From Sphingobacterium puteale (GTDB lineage Bacteria > Bacteroidota > Bacteroidia > Sphingobacteriales > Sphingobacteriaceae), in assembly GCF_003627955.1 (NCBI RefSeq), contig NZ_RBWS01000014.1, positions 1-64,000 of the forward strand: a stretch of 64,000 bases of DNA, read 5' to 3'. The notes beneath the pieces were generated by a model. That model saw only the letters and a list, made by a program, of their open reading frames with translations, made no database searches and was not told where the DNA came from. The position numbers and the translations under genes were made by a program. Of this stretch, positions 53,693 through 63,103 are shown piece by piece; within the stretch, counting starts at the first letter, position 1; every line of letters begins with the position of its first letter.

Positions 53693-56362
53693 TTATCTTC
53701 TTACCCCAGATTGGAGAACCTGTCCAAGCAAAACAGCATTGGAGAAGCTCCGAGCATTGCCAAAGGAAATGCCCCGAAACAAGGGATCGTCAACAAAGTA
53801 TACAATGCGTCCATTCCCGCTATTTTCTACGAGGATGCTAGCTGTGCCTGCGATGTTTTTTTGGTTTTCGGCCGATGCGTAACCATTTAATAAGGGAGAC
53901 TTGCTATAAATTGCTACATTATTGTAGGCCTGGTCACCCTGCTCAACAAAAAGAGTGTGGTTGCGATAGACAGGTTTTGTCCTCTGTGTGTAACCATAAC
54001 CGATGGGGTGTGTTCTATCAATTTCAGTGTTAAAATAGGTTCCACCAATACGCTTTGTTCCTTCCCGACTTTGAGCGGAAGCATAATCAAACCGTTCCTT
54101 TGTTTTCGTTGTTTTTTCTTCTTTCCGCTTTACACTATCGCTCCTTCCGTCAAGAAATTCAAAAGAAGCAATCTTCTGTCCTGCAAGCCATTGACCGGTA
54201 CGTCCAAAAGCAATTAATGTTCCTCCATTTTTTACCCAAGCCCGGATACGCTCTATAGCTGCCGAACTCAATCCTGCATACTCACCGCTGACCAACACAA
54301 GTACCTGATAGTCCTCTAGGTTTACACGACTAAATTGATCAATATTTAACCGTAAAATAGGCTGTTCCAATTGGCGCTCAAAAGTATACCACACTTCACC
54401 GGCCTCATAGGCACTGATCCCATTTCCGGTCAAAAGCAATGCATTTTGAGGTACGAGACTTTTAAATCCACTACTTCCAAGATCTATTCCCTTCGCGCTG
54501 TATCCGGTGGAAGCAGATACAATAGTTACATTTCCCATTTCATTCAATTTCCGTAAGAAGTCAAATAATTCATCCGCTGAGATGGACTGGCCATATATTG
54601 GAATCAACAGGCTTCCATAATCAAACCCAATTGTCCTGCCCTGATCAGACAGTTCAAAAGGACTGCCAGCGGACTTCACAAGGATTCCGCGCTGTAGCAA
54701 TTGGGATAATAACCAAGGTGCTCCCTCCTGCCGCCAGTCTACGAGATAGGCATAATTGCTCTTCGTCAATGCAACAGGGGGTATATTGGTGGCAGCACTT
54801 CGATCAGTATCTCCGTCGTCTAGCGCTTGTCTAAGACCAGCATAAGAGAAACCATAGAGATAGGCAATAGAATTGCCGGAGCCATCATAAAAAACGCTAT
54901 CCACATATGTCTTTGTCTCGTCAAAGATGACTTTGACCAGCCGATAATTTGCCTGTGCCGTCGGAATAATGATTGAGGTTCCTTTCTCAAAATCTTTACC
55001 ATCTACCTTACGGTCACGATTGTTCGTTATGTAATGGATTTGATGCCTGGTAAGAAGTTCTTTGAAATGTGCCGCTGTGTTATTATTGTATTTTAGATCC
55101 ACCAGATAACCTTTGATTGGATCTTTTTGGGCCAATTCGAAAGCGGACTGGAAGAATTTCAATTGGTTTTCCAGAAGCTCCGTACGATGATCAATAGATG
55201 CGCCAATGCTCGCCAATGCTATTCTGAAATGATTTCGAATAGCAAAGGGATAAGTTAGATCGCCATTATTTGTCCGCTGAAAGAGCCCCCTTGGACTTGC
55301 CTGCTCAAAGAGAATTCCCAGGCTTCCGACATGATCAGGGTAGGTAGATCCATAGGTTGGATTGATATTGTCAAATTGCTCTTTGGTGAAATAAAAAGAT
55401 CCAATTTCATCCAATGCTTTCGCATAGTAAGCGGCAAATTTCTGATTTAGCTGATAGGTGCTTTTAGGGACTAAAGGAGATTCTTGAGCATCTGGCTTTG
55501 TGGGTTCGAAAAAGAACGAAGATGCTGCACCCATCTCATGGAAGTCGCCCTGAAAATGGGGTAACCAATGTTGAAAATAACTGACGCGCGCTTTACTTTC
55601 GGGATTTACTTGATTGATCCAATCGCGGTTTAAGTCAAACCAATAATGATTTGTTCGGCCCCCTGGCCAAGCTTCGTTGTGCTCTCTATCCAAGGCATTT
55701 CCGTTTGGTGGAAATGTTGCATTAGCATTGACCCAATTGACATAACGATCATAGCCATCCGGATTACGGACCGGATCTATAAAAAATATTCCGTTTGCAA
55801 GTGACGTCGCGACGATAGGATCTTGGGACGCTGCCAGATAATAAGCGGTTAAAATAGATGCTTCGGCAGCGGAGGTTTCGTTACCATGCACACTGAAACC
55901 CAAAAACACCAAAGCGGGCTGTGCCTCCTTGGACACTATCTGGTTATCTTTTGCATTGTTAATCGTTTCAATATGCTGTTGACGAATTTGTTCGCTATTG
56001 CGTATATTATCGGGTGAAGAGGCTTTCAGTACGACCAATGGTCTACCTTCCCAGGTACGACCAATCGTATCTATCTTTATCCGATCGGAACGTTGCTCAA
56101 GGATTTTAAAATAATCAACAATCTGGTCATAACGGGTATGACGATGACCTATTTGATGATTGAAAAATTGACTTGGTGCAGGGATGTTTGCTGCAAAACG
56201 GCTTCCAGCCGGAAAATAATAATCTTTTTCCAAGTTTTGCCCGCCGGATTCATTTTGAAAAACTTTGGGAACGGAGCCACCCTGGGCAGAAGCAAAAGGA
56301 ATACTGCTCCACAGAAAAAAAAGCAATAGCGAACACGGGAAAAATACCTCGTATTTTTTCAT
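53693..56362 (-). CDS. Secreted M14-family zinc carboxypeptidase (889 aa)
   Basis: Signal peptide 1-26. The M14 domain (about 70-420) has YFKILEQRSDRIKIDTIGRT and GRPLVVLKASS, the zinc motif HGNE in LGFSVHGNETSAAEASI, the third zinc ligand His in GDFHEMGAASSFFFEP, and the catalytic Glu in LGILFEQASPRG. A long C-terminal region (about 440-889) with a glutamine-amidotransferase-like fold contains VLVLVSGEYAGLSSAAIERI and WVKNGGTLIAFGRTG. This two-part layout is known in Bacteroidota M14 peptidases. It is the first gene of the operon, which suggests that the SusCD pair imports peptides. Confidence 0.9.
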   Translation of the reverse strand: MKKYEVFFPCSLLLFFLWSSIPFASAQGGSVPKVFQNESGGQNLEKDYYFPAGSRFAANIPAPSQFFNHQIGHRHTRYDQIVDYFKILEQRSDRIKIDTIGRTWEGRPLVVLKASSPDNIRNSEQIRQQHIETINNAKDNQIVSKEAQPALVFLGFSVHGNETSAAEASILTAYYLAASQDPIVATSLANGIFFIDPVRNPDGYDRYVNWVNANATFPPNGNALDREHNEAWPGGRTNHYWFDLNRDWINQVNPESKARVSYFQHWLPHFQGDFHEMGAASSFFFEPTKPDAQESPLVPKSTYQLNQKFAAYYAKALDEIGSFYFTKEQFDNINPTYGSTYPDHVGSLGILFEQASPRGLFQRTNNGDLTYPFAIRNHFRIALASIGASIDHRTELLENQLKFFQSAFELAQKDPIKGYLVDLKYNNNTAAHFKELLTRHQIHYITNNRDRKVDGKDFEKGTSIIIPTAQANYRLVKVIFDETKTYVDSVFYDGSGNSIAYLYGFSYAGLRQALDDGDTDRSAATNIPPVALTKSNYAYLVDWRQEGAPWLLSQLLQRGILVKSAGSPFELSDQGRTIGFDYGSLLIPIYGQSISADELFDFLRKLNEMGNVTIVSASTGYSAKGIDLGSSGFKSLVPQNALLLTGNGISAYEAGEVWYTFERQLEQPILRLNIDQFSRVNLEDYQVLVLVSGEYAGLSSAAIERIRAWVKNGGTLIAFGRTGQWLAGQKIASFEFLDGRSDSVKRKEEKTTKTKERFDYASAQSREGTKRIGGTYFNTEIDRTHPIGYGYTQRTKPVYRNHTLFVEQGDQAYNNVAIYSKSPLLNGYASAENQKNIAGTASILVENSGNGRIVYFVDDPLFRGISFGNARSFSNAVLLGQVLQSGVRR

Positions 56363-56393
56363 AGGGATGAATTAGTTTAATAAGTGAATACTA

Positions 56394-56416
56394 ACAAGTA
56401 GGATGATGCTACTTGT
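56394..56416 (-). promoter_or_regulatory. Stem-loop in the leader of the M14-SusCD operon
   Basis: Arms ACAAGTAG (56394-56401) and CTACTTGT (56409-56416) are perfect, with a 7-base loop, about 32 bases before the M14 start codon. A second small palindrome, ATGCGC-AATA-GCGCAT, lies at 56485-56500. The remainder of 56366-56636 is leader without a gene. No known riboswitch was recognised. Confidence 0.4.
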
Positions 56417-56636
56417 GGTGTGATGAATAATAAGAGAACCGCGATCCCATATTATGCATTAGAAGGCTCTAGAAGAAAAAACTTATGCGCAATAGCGCAT
56501 TCGAAATGGAATAAGAATAAATCGAATGTTTTTCAGGCTGTGAATGACGGAAAAGGTTGATCTCTGTTGTCTCATTTGAACTTTGTTTTTGTTAGGTTGT
56601 ATCGCTGCCAACGCCAATTGATATACGATTTGATCA

Positions 56637-56644
56637 CAAATATA
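56637..56644 (-). promoter_or_regulatory. Bacteroidota -7 promoter element of the M14-TlpA-SusCD operon
   Basis: The minus strand reads TATATTTG, an exact match to the Bacteroidota -7 consensus TAnnTTTG. A clear -33 TTG at the usual distance is not visible. It would start a transcript about 270 bases before the M14 start codon, just after the terminator of the preceding operon. Confidence 0.45.
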
Positions 56645-56660
56645 AAACATCCTAACAAAA

Positions 56661-56683
56661 AATACTACTAAATTAGTAGTATT
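56661..56683 (-). terminator. Bidirectional hairpin terminator between the two degradation operons
   Basis: AATACTACTA (56661-56670) and TAGTAGTATT (56674-56683) form a perfect 10-bp stem with a 3-base loop, with A-runs before and T-runs after, so it has a U-tract on either strand. It ends the pectin-type operon, whose last gene stops at 56784. Confidence 0.75.
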
Positions 56684-56783
56684 TTTTTATTCATGGCCAA
56701 AATTACAACAACTCACCGTAAACAAACTGACCTCACCAAAAAAAACTGGAGCATTTAAAAGTAGAAAATTTGAATTTCTAATT

Positions 56784-57821
56784 TTAATTCTTCTTTATTA
56801 GATTACGTATTAAAAATTCGTCAATGACATCGACGCATTTTTCCACCCAAGGATGGAAAAGCCAGAAAGGGTGTACCTGCACATCTAATGTATACACTTG
56901 ATATGCCGTCCCCCAACGCTTTAGCATACCGATCAATTCGTCTTGTCCGGCATGGAATCTAGGAAGACCACTATTGATGAATAACATCGGAATTTTCTGT
57001 TCTTCTCTCGCCCAAAATATAGGTGAAGCCTCTTTCCATATTAATGGTTTTTCAGCAAAGGTTCCTCCAAGCCAGAAAGCATCTGGAGAATCAGGCTTCC
57101 GCTCCAATTTAAGTGAAAGCGGAGCCATGAAATCCACCACTCCATCCAGATTAATAATAGCCTGAACCCGCGTACTGTGTTTGGAGTCAACAAGCGGTTC
57201 AAATTTAGTTACACCGCCTGTCAATCCAACCAGGCTCGCAAGATGACCTCCGGCGGAACTTCCCGCCACTACGATACGGCTACTGTCTATATCGAACTGA
57301 TCTGCATGATTTTTAAGCCACAAAATTGCTGACTTGATATTGAGCAAGGCGTTTGGATATTTCGCCTCCAACGATAATTGATACTCCACTGGAATGCAAA
57401 CATATCCTTTTCTCGCCAACAACTGTGCAATGGGTACATCCATTTCTTTTTGTCCTGAACGCCATCCACCGCCATGGATCCATATCACTGCCGCACGATT
57501 TCTCCGGTCATCAGGCCGGATAACATCGAGATGTAGGTCCCGAGGACCAAAATCGGTTTGAGCTAGATGGGTATACACCAGATTACGTGTGATCTTTAGA
57601 TCTCTTCCTAGGCTGTCCGTAGCTGGTCGTGCATGGGGATAGCTTTTCTTTATCTGCCGCCATACGTGCATCGTGTTATAAGTCGTATCTTTCGGAATAT
57701 TAAGACGCTGCCCCCGCACTGGATTACACAGCATAAACAATAACAACGAACTCCAAAAAAGAGGCTGTGAGAGATATTTATTTTCCCATTTCATCGAGCA
57801 TTTCTTTATTTGTATCTTCAT
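56784..57821 (-). CDS. Secreted alpha/beta-hydrolase, carbohydrate-esterase-like (BD-FAE type)
   Basis: I choose ATG 57821 (345 residues) over the in-frame TTG 57878; ATG 57794 is also possible and leaves the signal peptide LFWSSLLLFMLCNPVRG intact. The hydrolase core has the oxyanion motif WIHGGGWRSGQKE, the nucleophile Ser in VVAGSSAGGHLASLVG, and a late His in VHPFWLFHPW. FINSGLPRFHAGQDE would hold the acid. Such BD-FAE/CE10-like enzymes remove acetyl or feruloyl groups. Its place at the end of a GH28-GH95-GH43 operon fits side-group removal from pectin. Confidence 0.8.
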   Translation of the reverse strand: MKIQIKKCSMKWENKYLSQPLFWSSLLLFMLCNPVRGQRLNIPKDTTYNTMHVWRQIKKSYPHARPATDSLGRDLKITRNLVYTHLAQTDFGPRDLHLDVIRPDDRRNRAAVIWIHGGGWRSGQKEMDVPIAQLLARKGYVCIPVEYQLSLEAKYPNALLNIKSAILWLKNHADQFDIDSSRIVVAGSSAGGHLASLVGLTGGVTKFEPLVDSKHSTRVQAIINLDGVVDFMAPLSLKLERKPDSPDAFWLGGTFAEKPLIWKEASPIFWAREEQKIPMLFINSGLPRFHAGQDELIGMLKRWGTAYQVYTLDVQVHPFWLFHPWVEKCVDVIDEFLIRNLIKKN

Positions 57822-57923
57822 TACTTTGTTTTTAAAAAAACTCTGTTTCAAAAATTGTGATATCGTTATTCTTTCCAAGCTTCCATAATTAGCTATTAGG
57901 CTAAAGGTATATTAGGAACACTG

Positions 57924-59570
57924 TTATTTTTCTACTCGAAACCAATCCACTTCAGCATAACCACTATCATTGCTGTGTTTTTCCCGACTGGCATAGAGTC
58001 CTAGTGTAGCACCAACCCATTTACCAGGTTTAGCCTGAAATTGATTTCCCACAGATATATACTTTTTGCCATCCAAACTATATGACCATTGGCACGATTT
58101 CCCATTTTTGACCTCTACGCGGACATACATAAAGTCATCCGACAAAGAGGCAACGAGCTGAATGCTTTCCTCCGCGCCAATATATGCCCGCGAACAAGTA
58201 CCATAATAGAGTTGATATTTACCTTTATCCTTTCGTATAAAAAGCTGAGAATAATCTTCACCGACCACCACCAATCCTGCTTTTTCACCAAGTTCCTTCT
58301 CGCTAGGACGCAATCGTATTTTTGCTGTCGCACTGAAATTTTCAGCGGGAAATTTTTGTGTAAGTATATTAGGTGCTGCCATCAGGTTTTTACTTCCTTC
58401 AGGAAGTTGCTGACTATAAAGCCGAAGCCTACCTTTTTGTGAAGGCATAAGCCAGGTACCATCCGGATTTGCCTGCCATTGCCATTGCAATCCTAAATGA
58501 GGAGAATCAAACTCATCCGATTCTTGAGGATTCGTCTGTGCAACAACCTGTTTTCCCACATTAGGTTTTTTATAGCTCATCACGGGTGTCCCTATTCCAT
58601 TTCCATCAGTGTCCTCGCCTATGATGGGCCAATCCGCTTTCCAGACCATCGGCTGAAGGTGTACTACACGTCCCATTGCTTCTTTATCCTGAAAGTGGAA
58701 GAACCAGTCTTCCCCTGAAGGTGTGTCTACCCAAGCACCCTGATGTGGACCATTAACAGTCGACTTATTCTGAGCCATTGCTACCTTACGCTCATAAGGT
58801 CCATAAATATTTTTCGAACGCAAGATCAATTGCCAGCCCGTCGATACACCACCCGCTGGTGCAAATAAATAATAATATCCATTCCTTTTATACACCTTGG
58901 GGCCTTCAATTGTAGGGTCCAACTCATGTCCATCGTAAACAATTGTACCTCGGTCCAGTACACGAGTCCCATCGGCATTCATCTTGGCTATAGCGAGTAC
59001 GCTCTTCAAGCCTGCACGGCTTCCTGCATAGGCATAAGCTAAATAAGCACGACCATCTTCATCCCAAAAAGGACAGGGGTCTATCAATCCTTTTCCTTGG
59101 AAAACCAGCGTAGGAGCAGACCAGGGCCCCCGAATATTTTTCGTCTTTATCTGATAAATTCCAAAATCGGGATCGGGATAATAAATGTAAAACTCTCCAT
59201 TGTGATACCGTATGGAAGGCGCCCATACCCCACCACCGTGCTGTACTTTACTGAACACCTCTTCCGGCAACTGTCGTTGCAAAGCATGTCCTATAATCGT
59301 CCAGTTGATCATATCTTTAGAATGTAGGATGGGTAGACCTGGACTATGATTAAAGCTTGAGGCAATCATATAATAATCTTCACCTACACGGATCGCATCG
59401 GGATCAGAATAATCCGCATGGATGATAGGATTTTTAAATTTTCCATTTCCAAGATCCGGATTCCAGACCTGAGAATTATAATTTTGTCCGAAAGTCAATG
59501 AAGAACTACCTAAGGTCACGTAGGCCATCAGGCAAATATATTTCAATTTCTTTTTATCGCTCTTGAGCAT
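57924..59570 (-). CDS. Secreted glycoside hydrolase family 43 (with C-terminal beta-sandwich)
   Basis: The 548 residues start with a signal peptide (1-28). The five-bladed propeller runs from about 45 to 335. Catalytic triad: base Asp56 in ADYSDPDAIR, pKa-modulating Asp in GLIDPCPFWDEDG, acid Glu in DPTIEGPKVYKRNG. GVWAPSIRYHNGEFYIYY is the family marker. The C-terminal 190 residues (NLMAAPNILTQKF, YSQLFIRKDKGKYQLYYG) form the beta-sandwich of GH43 subfamily-12-like enzymes. Arabinofuranosidase or xylosidase/galactosidase activity is possible; with the GH28 neighbour, arabinan or galactan side-chain cleavage is likely. Confidence 0.88.
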   Translation of the reverse strand: MLKSDKKKLKYICLMAYVTLGSSSLTFGQNYNSQVWNPDLGNGKFKNPIIHADYSDPDAIRVGEDYYMIASSFNHSPGLPILHSKDMINWTIIGHALQRQLPEEVFSKVQHGGGVWAPSIRYHNGEFYIYYPDPDFGIYQIKTKNIRGPWSAPTLVFQGKGLIDPCPFWDEDGRAYLAYAYAGSRAGLKSVLAIAKMNADGTRVLDRGTIVYDGHELDPTIEGPKVYKRNGYYYLFAPAGGVSTGWQLILRSKNIYGPYERKVAMAQNKSTVNGPHQGAWVDTPSGEDWFFHFQDKEAMGRVVHLQPMVWKADWPIIGEDTDGNGIGTPVMSYKKPNVGKQVVAQTNPQESDEFDSPHLGLQWQWQANPDGTWLMPSQKGRLRLYSQQLPEGSKNLMAAPNILTQKFPAENFSATAKIRLRPSEKELGEKAGLVVVGEDYSQLFIRKDKGKYQLYYGTCSRAYIGAEESIQLVASLSDDFMYVRVEVKNGKSCQWSYSLDGKKYISVGNQFQAKPGKWVGATLGLYASREKHSNDSGYAEVDWFRVEK

Positions 59571-59640
59571 AAATTTCGCTTATATTTTTTTTATTTAAAT
59601 TCTTTAATACCAAGACTCTAACCTCAGCATTTCCCCAATT

Positions 59641-62103
59641 TTATTTCACAACAAATTCATAAATCTTACCTTTCACCGTCGAAAGATCATAAAGCGTTGT
59701 TTCAGGAACCTCAAATGAACTATTTTGCGTTTTTATCAATGGTTTTTTGATTTCATCAACATCAAAAAAGGGGTTGGGATTTTTACCATGAGCTTGTTTC
59801 AAAGGTTTCCCTTTTAAATAGAGTCTACTCTTATTGGTCATACGAATACGGCAGTTGCCTCCTAATGTAGAGCTGACTTTTAATCCCGTTAACTTTCGAT
59901 TTTTCCAGCTCATATCAATAATAAATCCTCCTCTAGTAACTAAACCTTTCACTTCGCCATTCGGCAACTCATCTGGCCAAGCAGGTAATAAAAATATGCT
60001 TCCATCATATGATTGCACCAACATCTCGGCGATTCCAGATGTACAGCCAAAATTGCCGTCGATCTGAAAAGGCGGATGGGCGTCCAGTAAATTAGGATAG
60101 GTACCTCCATTTTGTCCTTGCTGTTCTTCTGGAGCTGGGCTCAATTGATCTTTGATCAATTTATACGATTGATTTCCATCCAGCAAACGTGCCCACCAAT
60201 TTACTTTCCAGCCCATAGACCAACCTGTCGACTTATCCCCACGGTAGATTAATGAGTTTTTTGCTGCCTGAGCAAGTGCAGGGTCGCGAAAAGGTGAAAT
60301 CTGACCTGATGGAAATAATCCGTATAGATGTGATATATGACGGTGACGGTCATTTTTTCTATCCAGATCCTTAAGCCACTCCTGCAACTGTCCATGCTGT
60401 CCAACTTGCATAGGCGGTAGCTGTTCAAGACTGCGTTTGACAGAATCACGCAATGCGCCATCGGAATCCACAACGTAGGATGCACGGATAAAATTATTAA
60501 AGACATCAAACACAAGTTGATTATCCATTGTCGTACCGGCTGAAACACCTACACTACCTGTTTCATAGCTATTTTCTGGACTAATGGATGGGCTTACGAC
60601 CAGCCATTTTCCAGATGGATCCTTGGTCAAAACATCCAGATAAAATAAAGCCGCCCCTTTCAATACGTGATAATAATCCTTCAAAAATTGCTTGTTTCCT
60701 TTATACAGATAATGTTGCCAGATATGCTGACTCAACCAAGCTCCGCCCATAGGCCACATACCGTAAAAACCGCCATCTACAACACCCGTAATGCGCCATA
60801 GATCAGTGTTATGATGAGCGTTCCACCCTCTGGCATGATACATTTCCCGTGCACTCTCTTGACCTGTAACAGCAAGATCCTTTAACATGCTAAATAACGG
60901 TTCGTGCATTTCACTTAGATTCCCTACCTCAGCGGGCCAGTAGTTCATCTCGGTATTGATATTTATCGTATACTTACTGTCCCAAGGTGGAGAAAGTTTA
61001 GCATTCCAAATCCCCTGCAAATTGGCAGGCTGGCCTCCAGGTTGCGAAGAGGAAATCAGCAAATATCTGCCAAATTGAAAATAAAGTGCTACTAACTGTG
61101 GATCAAAATTTGTCGCAAACTCTCGAATCCGCACATCCGTTGTTTTGTTTGCCTGCGCATTGCTGCCAAGGTCCAATTTCACCCGATGGAAGAACTGCTG
61201 GTATTTTCTCACATGCTGCTCCAGTGCTTTTGTGTAAGAAATTCCTTTTGCCTTTTCAAAAATTCGCGTGGCTTTTCGTTCAGGATCGATGGAAAGATCC
61301 TTGTAATTTTTGAAGTTTGTTCCAATTGATACATAAAGGATTACTTCGTCTGCACCTTTGATCGTAATCTGCTCACCATGATGATTAACCTGACCACCTT
61401 TAACCTGCGGATAAACAAATCCATAAAACGCCACCTGCCCTTCTTTGGAATCCACTGTACTTCCTTTTCCCCGCAGAAACAATGCACCATTATTTATACC
61501 TAAGCCAATATTTTGATGTGGACTTTTCCAGTTTAGATCCATGGAGATACTTTTCGCTCTATCCGCAGTAATGCGGATCAACAGCAGACTGTCGACCAGT
61601 GACGTAAACATTTCCCTTCGATAATTGACTCCATCGACTTGATAAGAAACAGTAGTTATCGCTTTATTTAAATCCAGCTCCCGTTGATATTGAACAGGGT
61701 TACGGTGAGTCGGAAACCCAAGCATTAGGCTGCCGAAAGTTTGGTAGGGCATACCATAGTCCAGTCCTGCTGGTGCAGCTCTCGGAAAGGCGAGATTCGA
61801 CAATTCTTGCGCTTCTCTGTTCCTGCCCTCAACAAGAAGTTGACGAATTTTTACAATATCCGAGTATTTACCTTTGGGTACATTGTTCCCAGGACGTCCG
61901 GCCCAGATCGTTTCTTCATTCAGTTGAATCTCTTCTTGGGAAACTCCACCGTATACCATGGCACCGATACGCCCATTCCCCAAAGGCAATGCTTCATTCC
62001 AGTTAGTAGCTTCTTTATCATAGTTTAATTTCAATTCCTGCGATGAACTAAACTTCCAAAGCAGCAATAGAACACTAGAAAATATAAGGTATTTGATATT
62101 CAT
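59641..62103 (-). CDS. Secreted glycoside hydrolase family 95 (alpha-L-fucosidase/alpha-L-galactosidase)
   Basis: The 820 residues have a signal peptide (1-21). The N-terminal beta-sandwich begins with the family signature ALPLGNGRIGAMVYGG and EEIQLNEETIWAGRPGNN. The (alpha/alpha)6 barrel carries INTEMNYWPAEVGNL, with the two catalytic-site Asn of GH95, the acid-type Glu in VSPSISPENSYETG, and Asp in FQIDGNFGCTSGIAEML. These inverting enzymes remove terminal alpha-L-fucose or alpha-L-galactose, including residues on plant pectin and xyloglucan. The gene starts 13 bases after the upstream esterase. Confidence 0.92.
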   Translation of the reverse strand: MNIKYLIFSSVLLLLWKFSSSQELKLNYDKEATNWNEALPLGNGRIGAMVYGGVSQEEIQLNEETIWAGRPGNNVPKGKYSDIVKIRQLLVEGRNREAQELSNLAFPRAAPAGLDYGMPYQTFGSLMLGFPTHRNPVQYQRELDLNKAITTVSYQVDGVNYRREMFTSLVDSLLLIRITADRAKSISMDLNWKSPHQNIGLGINNGALFLRGKGSTVDSKEGQVAFYGFVYPQVKGGQVNHHGEQITIKGADEVILYVSIGTNFKNYKDLSIDPERKATRIFEKAKGISYTKALEQHVRKYQQFFHRVKLDLGSNAQANKTTDVRIREFATNFDPQLVALYFQFGRYLLISSSQPGGQPANLQGIWNAKLSPPWDSKYTININTEMNYWPAEVGNLSEMHEPLFSMLKDLAVTGQESAREMYHARGWNAHHNTDLWRITGVVDGGFYGMWPMGGAWLSQHIWQHYLYKGNKQFLKDYYHVLKGAALFYLDVLTKDPSGKWLVVSPSISPENSYETGSVGVSAGTTMDNQLVFDVFNNFIRASYVVDSDGALRDSVKRSLEQLPPMQVGQHGQLQEWLKDLDRKNDRHRHISHLYGLFPSGQISPFRDPALAQAAKNSLIYRGDKSTGWSMGWKVNWWARLLDGNQSYKLIKDQLSPAPEEQQGQNGGTYPNLLDAHPPFQIDGNFGCTSGIAEMLVQSYDGSIFLLPAWPDELPNGEVKGLVTRGGFIIDMSWKNRKLTGLKVSSTLGGNCRIRMTNKSRLYLKGKPLKQAHGKNPNPFFDVDEIKKPLIKTQNSSFEVPETTLYDLSTVKGKIYEFVVK

Positions 62104-62116
62104 ATCAGATATAGAT

Positions 62117-63025
62117 TTATGGTTTAATCATTTTAATTTCATGAAGCCAAGCTGTCAATATACTTGGCCAAGTTGCCGTCGATCCTGGATTATTGACCAC
62201 TGCAATGGCATGTCCCCCCTGTGGAAAAATATGTAAAGAGGCTGCTATGTTATGCGCTAGTAATGCTTGATAATATAAAAGGCTATTTTGTACAGAGACA
62301 GTCCTATCGTTTTGGGCATGTACTAAAAATGTGGGCGGCGTATGTGCTGTCACCTGAGCCTGCAAGCTAAACAGCTCTTTTCGAGAATCGTCGGCTGCTT
62401 TACCCAATAGATTATCCACACTTCCCTGATGGGCATAATCACCTTTCATCGTAATAACGGGTGACACCAAAACGCTGAAATTGGGCCTACTGCTTAACTC
62501 GTCTACTGAATCCCCCAATACTTTGATAGGCTGATCTATGCTCGCTAAGGAAGCAGCAAGATGTCCTCCGGCCGAACAGCCCATCACACCAATACGATCG
62601 GGATCCACATGCCATTCAGCCGTCTTAGATCGAATTACACGGATCGCGCGCTTTGCATCTTGCAATGGAACTATCGACCTATCGATTACATCAGGCGAGT
62701 TTGGCAAGCGATGAAGCAGTACGAACGCATTTATACCAATTGTATTAAACCATTTGGCCAACTGTGTACCGCTGATCACATAAGCCAAACGGGCGTAACC
62801 TCCTCCAGGAATAATCAAAACGGCGGTCCCTGAATTTTCTTCTTTTGAGACCAAAAAAGGAATAATCCGGGGTTCACCAACTTGATATACACGTTCATTA
62901 GCAATACTATCTAAAAGGTTTAACCCTTTACTATTTGGCATTGTTTTATTGTATAACAGAATTGATTCCTGACCGTGTGTCAGTAGATATGCAAAAGATA
63001 AGAGGATTGTCGATAACTTTTTCAT
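62117..63025 (-). CDS. Secreted alpha/beta-hydrolase, acetyl-esterase-like
   Basis: The 302 residues start with signal MKKLSTILLSFAYLLTHGQ. The fold shows the oxyanion segment IPGGGYARLAYV, the nucleophile Ser in GVMGCSAGGHLAASLAS, Asp in LVHAQNDRTVSV and His in FPQGGHAIAVV, the complete triad in the correct order. Similar proteins in glycan operons are acetylxylan or pectin acetyl-esterase candidates. It differs from the second esterase in the same operon (56784-57821), so two types of ester group may be removed. Confidence 0.82.
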   Translation of the reverse strand: MKKLSTILLSFAYLLTHGQESILLYNKTMPNSKGLNLLDSIANERVYQVGEPRIIPFLVSKEENSGTAVLIIPGGGYARLAYVISGTQLAKWFNTIGINAFVLLHRLPNSPDVIDRSIVPLQDAKRAIRVIRSKTAEWHVDPDRIGVMGCSAGGHLAASLASIDQPIKVLGDSVDELSSRPNFSVLVSPVITMKGDYAHQGSVDNLLGKAADDSRKELFSLQAQVTAHTPPTFLVHAQNDRTVSVQNSLLYYQALLAHNIAASLHIFPQGGHAIAVVNNPGSTATWPSILTAWLHEIKMIKP

Positions 63026-63103
63026 TTATATTGAGGTTGAAGCCAAAAAATTAATGTTAGGCTTGTACATCACGTACTTTAGATCTTTACACAATCGCAT
63101 AAA

